DNA of 64,000 bases, taken from positions 62,001-126,000 of the forward strand of contig DIYO01000002.1 in assembly GCA_002427755.1 (NCBI GenBank), read 5' to 3'. The notes under the pieces are model-generated. The model was not told the DNA's origin and ran no database searches. It saw only the letters and a program-made list of their open reading frames with translations. Source of the stretch: Roseivirga sp. UBA6052. Lineage in GTDB: Bacteria; Bacteroidota; Bacteroidia; Cytophagales; Cyclobacteriaceae. Positions 51,546-61,948 of this stretch are shown here, one piece after another (the stretch's first letter is position 1; each line of letters opens with the position of its first letter). Both the position numbers and the translations under genes were made by a program.

Positions 51546-51665
51546 ATGTTCTGCCCTATTGCTTGTAGGGTGAATTATTTAAAGTTCTTATTCCGTGTGC
51601 GAATATGTAAGTTTTAGAATACCTCCAACATGATAAAAATCAACTTGGATTAATTCTTTGTACTC

Positions 51666-52298
51666 CTAAACCTCCTTGGCCGGATTTCCGAATACTGTTT
51701 TATCAGCAGCTACATTTCCAATTACTATAGAACCTGCACCAATTCGTGCATTGTCTGCAACCTCTACTCCAGGAACTATGGTAACTCCCGATCCAATGAA
51801 AACATTTTCTCCAATCCTACATTCCGCTCCAATTACTGAGCCTGCACCAACTTGTACCAGATCACCAATTTGTGCACTATAATCAATTAATGCATTGCTA
51901 TGAATCAAGCAGTGATCTCCAATTTTAGCATTGGCTCCTATGATTACTCCGCTATTGATGAATTCGCCATGGCCTACATGTGCTGAAGGTGCAATTTCAG
52001 TATTACTGTGAATTGCGTTCACAGGCATCATTTTTCTGCGTTCCTTGATCAACTTAACGAGTCCTCTTCTCAACTCTCTATCATCAATGGCAATAAATGC
52101 TTCGCACTTTTTACCAATAAGTTTTAGAAAACCATCATCTTCGGTTCTTCCTAATACTGACAATTCACCTAGCTCAGTACCATGCTTCGACTCGTCATCA
52201 TCTAGAAAGCCGTAAACCATGATGTCGTTACTTTCAAAGATTTCAACTGCAGCTTGACCTAAAGCACTCGCTCCAAAAATTATTACCGGATTCTCCAT
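51666..52298 (-). CDS. NeuD/PglD-type acyltransferase with hexapeptide repeats
   Basis: 210 residues. N-terminal Rossmann-like part (VIIFGASALGQAAVEIFESN, about 1-95) and a C-terminal left-handed beta-helix of hexapeptide repeats (INSGVIIGANAKIGDHCLIHSNALID). This is the layout of sugar O- or N-acetyltransferases of the NeuD/PglD family, which act on UDP-sugars or sialic acid. No glycan gene cluster surrounds it, so the acceptor is unknown. Confidence 0.87.
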   Translation of the reverse strand: MENPVIIFGASALGQAAVEIFESNDIMVYGFLDDDESKHGTELGELSVLGRTEDDGFLKLIGKKCEAFIAIDDRELRRGLVKLIKERRKMMPVNAIHSNTEIAPSAHVGHGEFINSGVIIGANAKIGDHCLIHSNALIDYSAQIGDLVQVGAGSVIGAECRIGENVFIGSGVTIVPGVEVADNARIGAGSIVIGNVAADKTVFGNPAKEV

Positions 52299-52346
52299 TC
52301 ATTTGAAATTTGGGCTGCAAAGATAAGCATTATAAATGCCATAACC

Positions 52347-53630
52347 TTAGCTAGGTAAAGACGAAGTCATTAACTCTGTACCTATGGCACATTCCAAGCA
52401 TTTCTTCTTTTTGCAGTACCTATTGGTCAATTCAATCAGACCCTGACTGTCATAGGCCGAGGATGTATTCCAACCTAAATCCATCCATTGGTTGATCATG
52501 CCATTTGTTTCTTTAGGCAGGCTAATCAGTAGATTTAAAGCCTTGTCCAAAATTGTTGGATCATCATTTCTTTTACTAAGCGATACAAGAAGTAAAACCG
52601 ACACATTAATGATAACATGATGAATATTTCCAGATGTTAGCTTTCCAAGCTTACGGCTAGATGGGGACTGAAAATTGTAATGCGTCTTCCAATACTCAGA
52701 AACTTCTAAATCCAATGCCTGCTTGAGGTTTTTAAACTCTCTAAACTCAGTAAACAACGAAAAGAGGTTTTGATGCTTATGAATGATAGCTGCAAGTTGT
52801 GCCATTCGAATAGTAGGGAAGTTAGTTGGTCGTGTGCCTGAGAAATGCCATTGATTAAAACTTAAGCTTTCTCTTATTCCATACTTTGCCTTTAAAAACA
52901 AGTACTCCTGTTTTAGTCTATTCGGATAGTCATCTTCAAAATCAATATTGAGTAAACCAGAGGCTCCAAAAAGCAGAGCTTCAATTTGAAAAAGGCTCCC
53001 ATGTTTTAAGAGTATCTTTATCGGTACAGATTGAGCCAAAGTCATCATGTTCTCAGCATTTATCTTAAACCCAAGACTTTGAGCAAACCATTGGTAAGTT
53101 GTCTCTTCCCAATCGTTACGAGTTCTATTTAAAATCTCATTTATGATAATTGATTTTCTTTCAACTCGTTCAATCACCGTCCTTTCAAGCATTGATAGTT
53201 TAGTGATGGACCTAACTCTTCTAAATGATTGGGCGCAAGCAACAAATCCATCTCCATTCATTAAATCATGATAGCGATCTAATAAACCGGGTTTGATTAA
53301 TCCCTTTAATGCTAGGGTTGGAATCTCATTTCCACTTGAATCATAAATAGCCTGATCATACTCGTAAACTACATGTAAGATTACATTTTCATAGTTAGGA
53401 TCACCGGAATGATTGTGCCTGTTCCAGTCTGAACTTCTGATATGAACCTCAACAGAACCAAACCAATGCATTGCTTCTATAGAAATGTAAGCTTCCTTGA
53501 AATCAGGTCCAGCCAGATTATTGACATGACCAACTTTCTTAATTTCTATCGATTGATTAGAAACGGTTTGAAGACTTCTTTTATTGAAGTATTGATTTTG
53601 CCATACGAAATGAAGAAAGAATTCATTCAT
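52347..53630 (-). CDS. DUF2851 family protein
   Basis: 427 residues, matching the DUF2851 pattern seen throughout Bacteroidota: start MNEFFLHFVWQNQYFNKRSLQT, then LAGPDFKEAYISIEAMHWFGSVEVHIRSSDWNRHNH and a C-terminal cysteine group (RYCKKKKCLECAIG). The beginning resembles a nuclease-like fold (VEVHIRSSDWNRH has the look of an active-site strand), but no function has been established that I know of. Confidence 0.85.
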   Translation of the reverse strand: MNEFFLHFVWQNQYFNKRSLQTVSNQSIEIKKVGHVNNLAGPDFKEAYISIEAMHWFGSVEVHIRSSDWNRHNHSGDPNYENVILHVVYEYDQAIYDSSGNEIPTLALKGLIKPGLLDRYHDLMNGDGFVACAQSFRRVRSITKLSMLERTVIERVERKSIIINEILNRTRNDWEETTYQWFAQSLGFKINAENMMTLAQSVPIKILLKHGSLFQIEALLFGASGLLNIDFEDDYPNRLKQEYLFLKAKYGIRESLSFNQWHFSGTRPTNFPTIRMAQLAAIIHKHQNLFSLFTEFREFKNLKQALDLEVSEYWKTHYNFQSPSSRKLGKLTSGNIHHVIINVSVLLLVSLSKRNDDPTILDKALNLLISLPKETNGMINQWMDLGWNTSSAYDSQGLIELTNRYCKKKKCLECAIGTELMTSSLPS

Positions 53631-53654
53631 TAATCGGTGTGTTTACCGATTAAT

Positions 53655-54470
53655 TTATATAATTTTTTCTAGATATTTTGACATTTCTTTTTGTAACTCA
53701 TTGGCTTTCAATCTAGCTACATTGGCAAAATTCTCGCTAGAATCAGCATAGATAATACCTCTGGAAGAATTTACTAAAAGGCCACATTGATCATTCATGC
53801 CATATTTAGAGACCTCTTCTAAGCTACCACCTTGCGCCCCTACCCCTGGCACCAATAAAAAGTGGTTTGGAGCAATGGTTCTAATCTTCGTCAATGCCTC
53901 AGCCTTTGTGGCCCCAACTACAAACATCAGTTCTTCATCTGAAGCCCAGTCTTGGCTCTTTCTTAAAACCTCTTCATAGACTTCTCTACCATCAGATAAA
54001 CTTAGATTCTGGAAATCCTTACCGCCTGGATTTGAGGTAAGTGCTAACAGTATGACCCACTTCTTTTCAAACTCCAAGAACGGCTTCACTGAGTCCTCTC
54101 CCATGTATGGAGCCACTGTTATAGAATCAAAATTCATTGATTCAAAAAAAGCCCTAGCATACATCTTAGATGTATTACCAATATCTCCTCTTTTGGCATC
54201 AGCTATTGTGAAAATATTATCGGGAATGTAGTCTATGGTCTTCTGTAGGCTTTCCCAACCTTTCACACCATGTGCCTCATAAAAAGCGATGTTGGGTTTA
54301 TAAGCTACGGCAAAATCAGCGGTAGCATCTATTATCTGCTTATTGAATTCAAACAAAGGGTCTTCTTCTGAAAGAAGGTGCTTTGGAATTCTATTGATAT
54401 CTGTATCTAAGCCTACACATAGGTATGACCCTTTGGCTTTGATTTGATCGAATAACTCGGCTTTAGTCAT
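53655..54470 (-). CDS. pyrF: Orotidine-5'-phosphate decarboxylase
   Basis: 271 residues, the long type 2 form. Converts OMP to UMP, last step of de novo pyrimidine synthesis. Substrate aspartate and catalytic lysine lie in [18 protein letters not shown]; the phosphate-binding end is [12 protein letters not shown]. pyrD lies 3 genes away on the same strand. Its start codon shares a base with the stop of the LolA-like gene. Confidence 0.93.
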   Translation of the reverse strand: MTKAELFDQIKAKGSYLCVGLDTDINRIPKHLLSEEDPLFEFNKQIIDATADFAVAYKPNIAFYEAHGVKGWESLQKTIDYIPDNIFTIADAKRGDIGNTSKMYARAFFESMNFDSITVAPYMGEDSVKPFLEFEKKWVILLALTSNPGGKDFQNLSLSDGREVYEEVLRKSQDWASDEELMFVVGATKAEALTKIRTIAPNHFLLVPGVGAQGGSLEEVSKYGMNDQCGLLVNSSRGIIYADSSENFANVARLKANELQKEMSKYLEKII

Positions 54471-55108
54471 TAATATCTCAGGTCTTCGGTATGCTGAACA
54501 GGGTTTGCTTCAGCATCGAACTCAAAAAATGTGGCTTCAAAGGTTTTACTTGGTGTGAATTTAGACACTTCAAAAGCTGTTTTGGCGCCTGCATAGTCTA
54601 TTAAATCCCAGCCTTTTAAGTAAGAATCATTCTGACCGATATACATCACAATATTCGTAAAATCTGCGTCTTCGTCAGTTGAGATTAACTCAATGACATG
54701 TACCAAATCTCCGTTGATATTGTCTTGTCTTTTGTATTCGTAAGTAAAACCCTCTTTGTAGATATCATAAATATTGGTAGGATCTATCTCAGACTCCTCA
54801 GGTTCAAAATTACTGATAGTAAGCTCTTGAGATTCTACCAAATAGGTCCATAAAACCGGCCCATTGCAGTAGATATGTTGTTCTTGAAACTTGATAACAA
54901 ACTTCTCTTTTGCAACTGAGGCTTGTCCATTTAATCTATCTATTACCTCAGATTCCGAAATTATCTTTTGAACAAAGCTAATTTCATAACCAGGCATCGC
55001 CTTATATACAGCACTCATTTGATCCAAAACAGTCTTTGGATCTGCTGATTGACTCTTAGCTGCAAAACTCGCAACTACCAACGCCACAACTAATAATATT
55101 CTTTTCAT
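54470..55108 (-). CDS. LolA-like outer-membrane lipoprotein carrier protein
   Basis: 212 residues. Signal peptide ([18 protein letters not shown]), then an open-barrel LolA/LppX-type fold: [53 protein letters not shown]. Such proteins carry lipoproteins from the inner to the outer membrane through the periplasm. In Bacteroidota lolA commonly follows ftsK, as here (16 bp apart). Confidence 0.88.
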   Translation of the reverse strand: MKRILLVVALVVASFAAKSQSADPKTVLDQMSAVYKAMPGYEISFVQKIISESEVIDRLNGQASVAKEKFVIKFQEQHIYCNGPVLWTYLVESQELTISNFEPEESEIDPTNIYDIYKEGFTYEYKRQDNINGDLVHVIELISTDEDADFTNIVMYIGQNDSYLKGWDLIDYAGAKTAFEVSKFTPSKTFEATFFEFDAEANPVQHTEDLRY

Positions 55109-55124
55109 TCTACTTCTCTATGAA

Positions 55125-57725
55125 TCAATTTTCATTGAGATTGTTCAATAACTGTTCCAAACTATATTCATCAGGCACAAGCACCTCTCTAGCCTTGCTA
55201 CCTTCAAAAGGTCCAACAATACCAGCGGCTTCTAATTGATCAATTAATCGACCTGCTCTATTGTACCCTAATTTGAGCTTTCGCTGTATCAAACTGGTAC
55301 TTCCCTGCTGATGCGCAACGATAAGCTTTGCTGCCTCTTCAAACAAGACATCTCTATCCGAAAGGTCTATATCTCCTTTTCCGCTGTCTCCTTCGTCTCC
55401 TGAATACTCAGGAAGCAAGTAGGCAGAATCGTAACCTCTCTGTGCACCTATGAAATCGCAAATCTCGTCTACTTCAGGCGTATCGACAAAAGCACACTGT
55501 AATCTAGTAATATCAGATCCCATAGAAAGCAACATATCTCCTTGCCCAATTAGCTGATCAGCACCTCCTGCATCAAGAATAGTTCTTGAATCTACTTTTG
55601 AGGTTACTCTGAACGAAAGTCTAGCAGGGAAATTCGCCTTGATAATACCTGTGATCACGTTAACTGATGGTCTTTGGGTAGCTACTACCAAATGGATTCC
55701 AATGGCTCTTGCCAACTGAGCAAGTCTAGCAATTGGTGTTTCAACTTCCTTACCGGCTGTCATCATTAAATCAGCCAACTCATCTATAACCAAGACGATA
55801 TAAGGTAAGAATCTGTGTCCCTTCTCAGGATTTAATCTCCTATCTACAAACTTCTTATTGTATTCTTTGATGTTTCTACAAGCTGCATCTTTCAATAAGT
55901 CATATCGCTGATCCATCTCTATACAGAGTGAATTCAAGGTGTTAATTACCTTTTTCGTATCTGTGATGATCGGTTCTTCATTATCCGGCAACTTGGCCAA
56001 ATAATGCCTTTCAATCTTATTGAAAAGGGTCAGTTCCACTTTCTTAGGGTCGACCAAAACAAACTTCAATTGAGAAGGGTGCTTCTTGTAAAGCAATGAA
56101 GTCAAGATCACATTGAGCCCAACAGATTTACCTTGGCCTGTAGCACCTGCCATTAATAAGTGAGGCATTTTGGCCAAATCAGTTACAAAGACTTCGTTAG
56201 AAATGGTTTTACCCAAAGCCACCGGAAGTGCCTTGTCAGAATCCATGAATTTGTCCGTTGAAATCACAGACCTCATAGAGACCATTTCTTTGTTCTTATT
56301 AGGTACTTCTATACCAATTGTTCCTTTACCTGGTATTGGTGCGATAATACGAATACCCAAAGCCGCTAAACTCAAAGCGATATCATCTTCCAGGTTTTTA
56401 ATCTTCGAGATCTTAACCCCGGCTTCTGGGATAATTTCATATAGTGTAACAGTAGGACCAATTGTAGCCTTGATGCTTGAAATACCAATTTTAAAATTGG
56501 TAAGCGTCTCAACAATCTTGTCCTTATTCTGTTGAAGTTCTTCTTTGGTAACCGAAATCTTGCCTGTAGAGTACTCTAATAATAAGTCAATTCCTGGAAA
56601 TTTGTAGCTGCCTAAATCTAAGGTTGGATCATAATGCCCTGCTTTTTCAACTAACTTTTCAGAGGCCTCCTTTAGCTCCACTTCAAACTTAGGCTCTTTC
56701 TCCTTTGGTGCTGGTTTAGGAGGTTCTGGCGTATTGACTTCCAACTCTAAAGACTCCGCAATAGGCGAATCTTCAATGACTTCTTTAATCGATTTTGGCT
56801 CTTTAACCTCTGTTTCTTCTGACTGCACTTCAAGTTCAACAGCAGGTGTAGATTTTTCTTCCGTCTTGTTAGCCGCAGGCTCTTCATCCTTTAAAGAAAC
56901 AATCCAATTTTTCAATTCCTCCTCGTCTGAATCACCTTGTTCCTCTGCCGTCTTTTCTTCTTTAATTTCAGCAGGCTCTTCGGCTATTGCTTCTATAGAA
57001 TCTGAAGTGTCATTAAAGACAGCTTCTCCTTCAGCAGGACTAGGCATAGCATCGTTATCTGCTGTTGTGGCTTTCTTGGTGCTAAATACTTCAGTGATAT
57101 TGAAGTAGAAGATAACAAATACCAGCAGGGTGAAGATCAAGAAGAGGACGGTTCCAAAACCTAAAAGATCATCAAAGAACATGCTCAATTCGTATCCTAA
57201 ACCTCCACTGTAAAAGCTCCATTCAGAAACCCCTTCTCCTGATTTGATCATAGAGCCCATGAGCATACTTATCCATATTAAAAAGAACAAGGTGAATACT
57301 AATGCTCTAGACAGTTTAATCAACGATTTACCCCAGACTACTTTATACCCTAAAATGAATAGATAAGGAGGAATTAGGAATGCCGATATCCCAAACCACG
57401 AGAAAATCAATTTGTGCGATACCAAAGCACCTAGCAACTTCATCCAATTAGAGGCTTCTCTCCCTAAGGACCTTACAGTTTCGTTATCATCAAAAAAAGC
57501 TTCTACTACACTCTGATCTGCTTTACCTGTAAATAAATAACTCGTACAAGCTAGAAATAAGAATACAGAAGAAAGCAATAAAAAGAACCCAATTGAAAGC
57601 TGAAAGCGTCTATCTTTTAGAAAAGGTAAGTTGACTTTTAGAGAGGTTTTTTTGCCGGCCTTCTTTTTGCCTTTTGCCTTAGGTTCTGTCTTAAAAGTGT
57701 TGGATTTATACGTGTTTTTGGCCAT
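55125..57725 (-). CDS. ftsK: DNA translocase FtsK/SpoIIIE
   Basis: 866 residues. Four or so N-terminal membrane helices (about 37-205), an acidic low-complexity linker rich in E and P (about 230-365), then the alpha-beta motor (Walker A GATGQGKSVG, Walker B VLVIDELADLMM) and the C-terminal gamma winged helix (SLIQRKLKLGYNRAGRLIDQLEAAGIVG). Pumps DNA at the septum and activates XerCD recombination; the xerD-type gene lies a little upstream. Confidence 0.95.
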   Translation of the reverse strand: MAKNTYKSNTFKTEPKAKGKKKAGKKTSLKVNLPFLKDRRFQLSIGFFLLLSSVFLFLACTSYLFTGKADQSVVEAFFDDNETVRSLGREASNWMKLLGALVSHKLIFSWFGISAFLIPPYLFILGYKVVWGKSLIKLSRALVFTLFFLIWISMLMGSMIKSGEGVSEWSFYSGGLGYELSMFFDDLLGFGTVLFLIFTLLVFVIFYFNITEVFSTKKATTADNDAMPSPAEGEAVFNDTSDSIEAIAEEPAEIKEEKTAEEQGDSDEEELKNWIVSLKDEEPAANKTEEKSTPAVELEVQSEETEVKEPKSIKEVIEDSPIAESLELEVNTPEPPKPAPKEKEPKFEVELKEASEKLVEKAGHYDPTLDLGSYKFPGIDLLLEYSTGKISVTKEELQQNKDKIVETLTNFKIGISSIKATIGPTVTLYEIIPEAGVKISKIKNLEDDIALSLAALGIRIIAPIPGKGTIGIEVPNKNKEMVSMRSVISTDKFMDSDKALPVALGKTISNEVFVTDLAKMPHLLMAGATGQGKSVGLNVILTSLLYKKHPSQLKFVLVDPKKVELTLFNKIERHYLAKLPDNEEPIITDTKKVINTLNSLCIEMDQRYDLLKDAACRNIKEYNKKFVDRRLNPEKGHRFLPYIVLVIDELADLMMTAGKEVETPIARLAQLARAIGIHLVVATQRPSVNVITGIIKANFPARLSFRVTSKVDSRTILDAGGADQLIGQGDMLLSMGSDITRLQCAFVDTPEVDEICDFIGAQRGYDSAYLLPEYSGDEGDSGKGDIDLSDRDVLFEEAAKLIVAHQQGSTSLIQRKLKLGYNRAGRLIDQLEAAGIVGPFEGSKAREVLVPDEYSLEQLLNNLNEN

Positions 57726-57797
57726 CTAAAAATCTATAACCGATAATACGAAATTACGCTAATAATTAGCAATCAATAAAATCTATTCAAAAAAAGC

Positions 57798-58847
57798 TTA
57801 GTGTGTGTTTTTGCGTTTCCAACGTAGAATTCCTTGATTAATTTTCTTAATCATAGCAGGACCTTCATAAATAAACCCTGAATATACTTGAACCAAAGTG
57901 GCGCCTGCTTCTAATTTTTCAATGGCATCTTCAGCAGTATTAATTCCTCCTACTCCAATAATTGGAAATGCTGCATTTGACTTTTGAGATAGATATCGGA
58001 TAACTTCTGTAGCTCTTGCTCTAACGGCTTTACCACTTAAACCTCCGGCACCAATTTCTTCTATCCTGTTTTTATCTGTCTTTAATCCTTCTCTAGAAAT
58101 TGTTGTGTTTGTAGCGATTACGCCATCAATCTCAGAATCCTTCACTATATCAACAATATCGTCTAGCTGCTCATTGGTTAAATCAGGAGCTATTTTTAGG
58201 AGTATAGGTTTACGCGATTCCTTTTGATTATTCTCGGCTTGAAGGGTGTTCAACAAAGCGGTTAGCGGCTCTTTCTCCTGTAGTGCTCTAAGGTTAGGCG
58301 TATTTGGAGAACTTACGTTCACCACAAAGTAATCGACATAGGGAAAGAGTCCATTAAATGTTGCTAAGTAATCATTTACAGCCTCCTCATTCGGAGTCAC
58401 CTTGTTTTTGCCAATGTTACCCCCAATCAAGACTTTTGTTTTTCTGCCTTTCAGTCTTTCAATCGCTCCTTCTAAACCTTCATTATTGAAACCCATCCGG
58501 TTGATTAAACTTTGATCTTCCGGTAGTCGAAATAATCTTGGTTTTTCATTTCCCGGCTGACCCTTTGGTGTAATGGTTCCAATCTCAATGAAGCCAAATC
58601 CAAAAGCAGCCAGCTCATTATAAAGTTTAGCATCCTTATCAAATCCAGCAGCTAGCCCAACTGGATTATCAAAAGTCAAACCGAAGGCTTTCGTCTTTAA
58701 ATCAGTACTACGAAAGTTGTAAAGTCCATTGGCAATTGACGGTACTCCAGGAATTCTAAAGAGTCTCTTAATCCACCCAAAGGTGAAGTAATGGGCATCT
58801 TCGGGGTTCTTGGTGAAAAGCAGGGGGCGAATGAGGGATTTGTACAT
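57798..58847 (-). CDS. pyrD: Dihydroorotate dehydrogenase (quinone), class 2
   Basis: 349 residues. N-terminal membrane-associating extension ([27 protein letters not shown]), then the FMN barrel. Characteristic pieces: [19 protein letters not shown], the catalytic serine in [15 protein letters not shown], and [34 protein letters not shown] near the end. Oxidises dihydroorotate to orotate, passing electrons to quinone. Confidence 0.95.
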   Translation of the reverse strand: MYKSLIRPLLFTKNPEDAHYFTFGWIKRLFRIPGVPSIANGLYNFRSTDLKTKAFGLTFDNPVGLAAGFDKDAKLYNELAAFGFGFIEIGTITPKGQPGNEKPRLFRLPEDQSLINRMGFNNEGLEGAIERLKGRKTKVLIGGNIGKNKVTPNEEAVNDYLATFNGLFPYVDYFVVNVSSPNTPNLRALQEKEPLTALLNTLQAENNQKESRKPILLKIAPDLTNEQLDDIVDIVKDSEIDGVIATNTTISREGLKTDKNRIEEIGAGGLSGKAVRARATEVIRYLSQKSNAAFPIIGVGGINTAEDAIEKLEAGATLVQVYSGFIYEGPAMIKKINQGILRWKRKNTH

Positions 58848-58890
58848 TCAAAATGTTTTGGCAAAAATACAATTTCAACTCAAAAATGAA

Positions 58891-59796
58891 TCAACTTCTA
58901 GGATGATATTCCTGAATGACTTGTCTTAAGTAGTCTCTATCTAAGTGGGTATAAATTTCTGTGGTCGTAATCGACTCATGACCCAGCATTTCTTGGACTG
59001 CCCGAAGATCTGCCCCACCTTCTATTAAGTGTGTAGCAAATGAATGCCGAAAGGTGTGTGGAGAGATTGTTTTTTGAATACCTGATTTAGCGACCAAGTC
59101 TTTAATCACCATAAAAACCATTTGCCTTGAGAGCTGTCTACCATTACGATTGAGGAAAAGAATATTCTCAAATCCAGGTTTGATATCCAGGTGAACACGC
59201 ACCTCTTCTCTGTAGATGTTAATAAACTTGAGTGCTTCTCTCCCAATAGGCACCAATCTTTCTTTGCTCCCCTTTCCGAAGATTCTTAAGAATCCCACAT
59301 CGAAATGGACATTACTCAACTTAAGACCAATCAGTTCACTAACTCGAAGTCCAGAGCTATAAAGGGTTTCGAGCATGGCACGGTTACGCATGCCCTCTGG
59401 TTTAGAATGGTCAATGGCTTCAAGAATCTTATCAATCTCCTCAACAGACAAGGTATCTGGTAGCTTTCTACCAAGCTTTGGGGCTTCAAGCAAAAGTGTG
59501 GGATCATCTTCTAATTCGCCTTCATAGACCAAAAACTTGTAAAAAGATTTCAGGCCAGAAATGATTCGAGCCTGAGAAAAGGCACTCATGCCTAGCTCAT
59601 TGATCCATTCGATAAAGTTCTGCAGCTCAACAATGCTTACTCTGAGAGGAGTAATCTGTTGATTTGTCAACTGAAGAAATTGCTTGAGCTTGACCACATC
59701 TCCCACATAGGCTTCCACAGAGTTTGGACTCAAAGACCGTTCTAACCTAAGGTAGTTTTCATATTCCTGAATGTAAATATCCCAAGCCACAATCAA
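58891..59796 (-). CDS. xerD: Site-specific tyrosine recombinase XerD
   Basis: 301 residues, the usual length. N-terminal SAM-like domain (YLRLERSLSPNSVEAYVGDVVKLKQFL), catalytic domain with the first Arg in LYSSGLRVSELIGL, HTFRHSFATHLIEGG, LGHESITTTEIYTHLD and the tyrosine at its end. With XerC it resolves chromosome dimers at dif under FtsK control; ftsK lies in the same cluster. A GTGATTAG tandem repeat begins 28 bp upstream of the start codon. Confidence 0.92.
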   Translation of the reverse strand: MIVAWDIYIQEYENYLRLERSLSPNSVEAYVGDVVKLKQFLQLTNQQITPLRVSIVELQNFIEWINELGMSAFSQARIISGLKSFYKFLVYEGELEDDPTLLLEAPKLGRKLPDTLSVEEIDKILEAIDHSKPEGMRNRAMLETLYSSGLRVSELIGLKLSNVHFDVGFLRIFGKGSKERLVPIGREALKFINIYREEVRVHLDIKPGFENILFLNRNGRQLSRQMVFMVIKDLVAKSGIQKTISPHTFRHSFATHLIEGGADLRAVQEMLGHESITTTEIYTHLDRDYLRQVIQEYHPRS

Positions 59797-59824
59797 TGAT
59801 AGGGAAAAAGTTAAAAGTGATAAA

Positions 59825-59892
59825 GTGATTAGGTGATTAGGTGATTAGGTGATTAGGTGATTAGGTGATTAGGTGATTAGGTGATTAGGTGA
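59825..59892. repeat. 8-bp tandem repeat (GTGATTAG, 8.5 copies)
   Basis: Eight perfect copies of GTGATTAG starting at 59825, plus a half copy GTGA (59889-59892). It is preceded by a degenerate GTGATAAA at 59817. It lies in the 283-bp divergent gap between xerD and the 60080 gene. The gap otherwise contains AT-rich DNA and no gene (59893-60079). Confidence 0.95.
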
Positions 59893-60079
59893 AAATTAAA
59901 TCTTTCATCGTAGGCCAATTCGATTATGCACTAAAAAATCTACAACAAGTAAATCGATCTCCTTATTCAAGTCTTAGATCTCCTGTTCAATTCACCAACT
60001 CAATTGTTCAATCCAACCCATTAGTTATTATGTAGCACCCATTATTACCGTTCGTTTGTAGTGAATTCAAAATAAAGAC

Positions 60080-61897
60080 ATGAACAAAATGACACTTCAA
60101 ACAATCATAGGAATTACCGTACTCTCAGCAGTCTTATGCATGAGTTGTAGAGATGACGATACACAAATTGATACTTCTTCGGACATAGAAATTCTGACAA
60201 CAGACAATGGGGTCGAATTTGTCAGAACGCCAGACTCGAATTTCGAGAACATCCCTAATTGGCCATATGAATATCAATATGTTGAAATTGATGGATTGCG
60301 TCAGGCATATGCAGAGGCCGGACCTACAAATGGAGAAGTAGTACTCCTGCTTCATGGTCAACCGAGTTGGTCTTATTTATACAGAGATATGATTCCTGTT
60401 TTGGCCGAAGCTGGCTTTCGGGTAATTGCCATGGATCATTTAGGTATGGGCCGCTCTGATAAACCAATTTCTATCAACGATTATAGTTACCTCGGGCATT
60501 CGGATCGATTAGAGCAATTCATCCAGCAATTAGGACTGACTGATATTAACCTTTTTGTACAAGATTGGGGTAGTTTAATTGGCTTAAGAGTAGCCGGCTT
60601 GAATCCCGATTGGTTTGCTTCCATTACGGTCGGTAATGGTTCACTACCTGTAGTTCCAGCTGGTATGCAGATTATGCCCACTATTCAAAACCCAGATGAG
60701 GTCGAAGAATTACCATCTCCATTTGCTCAAATTCCGGCACAACAAGTGCCATTTTACGATGGTTGTGAGCTGATAGCTGGTCAAAGTTCATTTGATTTTA
60801 ACGAATGGGCCTACTACTCAATGAAAGGAGCTTCTTATAAAGCATCTGAAGTAGTAGAAGCACTCACTTGGTTTGATTTACCAACTGATATAGAAGATGC
60901 CTATGACGCTCCTTTCCCTAGTCGGGAATATATGGCCGGAACCCGTACTTTCCCTGCTTTGGTTAATGAAGTAGCAGGGGTAAACATGGAAGCTTGGGCA
61001 GGGTTAACCTCTTTTCAAAAACCCTTTTTAACTATTTGGGGAGACAATGACGAGGGTAGTTTAGGTTCTTGCGAAGCACAACAAAACTTTATTGATAATG
61101 TACCCGGAGCTTCAGGCAAGCCTCATGTTAGATTAGAAAATGCCGGACACTTTCTCCAAAGTGATCAGGGTGTGGAAATTGCCAACCGCTTAGTGGCATT
61201 CTATGCTGTGGATTGGGATAGTGATCCTTGCGCCAACTTTAGCAGCCCCATTGAAAATGAAACCAGAACGCAACAGTTTGTTCCTCCTTCTGATTTGAGA
61301 AACTTTAGATATGGAGAGGTGCTACCTGAATTCGAATGTGGAAACGGCTCAGTAACAGAGGTATATGTGACTACAGGCTTTAACGATTGCCCTGAAGATC
61401 AATGGTACGCTTTAAATGCCGATGACTTAGCCAATGAATTAGGAGCACTCAAAGTCACTTTAAATGGTCCAAGACACTGGCTTATGAACCAAATTCAAGG
61501 TAATGCAAATGATGGTGGAAGTGGATTTAGCAAGATTGCAACATTCGGAACATTACAAATGCAATTAGCAGCCCAAATTGATGGATCTGGGGATGAAGAA
61601 GCGTACACGGTAAATCAAGTTCAACGCTCAACGACATTCACCTTTCAAGCGGGAAATGAAATCTACAAACTTACAGATCCGAGTGGTGATGAATTTATTA
61701 TGCAATCATATAGCAGAAAAATCAATGCTAATTTGACAATAGATGATTTGGCTGACTTAGGTTCTAATTTAAACCTGCCTGATGGATGGTCATTTGAGAC
61801 TGAGGTTTTATCTACCACCTTACAAGTTGTGGCAGATGGAATAGCCTATGTGGTGCAAGACGATTTAGAAAATTCTTATCAAAAAATAGAAGACTAA
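60080..61897 (+). CDS. Haloalkane dehalogenase-like lipoprotein with C-terminal extra domain
   Basis: 605 residues, about twice the family length. A lipobox-like end of the signal (VLCMSC, Cys23) suggests a lipoprotein. Residues about 60-380 are an alpha/beta hydrolase of dehalogenase type: HGQPSWSYLYRDMIP, MDHLGMGRSDKP, nucleophile D162 in VQDWGSLIGL, acid in WGDNDEG and H357 in ENAGHFLQSD. Residues about 395-605 form an extra domain with no relationship I know of (VYVTTGFNDCPEDQWYALN, PRHWLMN). Halide substrate not proven. Confidence 0.85.
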   Translation: MNKMTLQTIIGITVLSAVLCMSCRDDDTQIDTSSDIEILTTDNGVEFVRTPDSNFENIPNWPYEYQYVEIDGLRQAYAEAGPTNGEVVLLLHGQPSWSYLYRDMIPVLAEAGFRVIAMDHLGMGRSDKPISINDYSYLGHSDRLEQFIQQLGLTDINLFVQDWGSLIGLRVAGLNPDWFASITVGNGSLPVVPAGMQIMPTIQNPDEVEELPSPFAQIPAQQVPFYDGCELIAGQSSFDFNEWAYYSMKGASYKASEVVEALTWFDLPTDIEDAYDAPFPSREYMAGTRTFPALVNEVAGVNMEAWAGLTSFQKPFLTIWGDNDEGSLGSCEAQQNFIDNVPGASGKPHVRLENAGHFLQSDQGVEIANRLVAFYAVDWDSDPCANFSSPIENETRTQQFVPPSDLRNFRYGEVLPEFECGNGSVTEVYVTTGFNDCPEDQWYALNADDLANELGALKVTLNGPRHWLMNQIQGNANDGGSGFSKIATFGTLQMQLAAQIDGSGDEEAYTVNQVQRSTTFTFQAGNEIYKLTDPSGDEFIMQSYSRKINANLTIDDLADLGSNLNLPDGWSFETEVLSTTLQVVADGIAYVVQDDLENSYQKIED

Positions 61898-61948
61898 GCC
61901 TAAAGCGCGTAAATTCTGACTATTGAATCAAAAAGCATCTTACATTTT

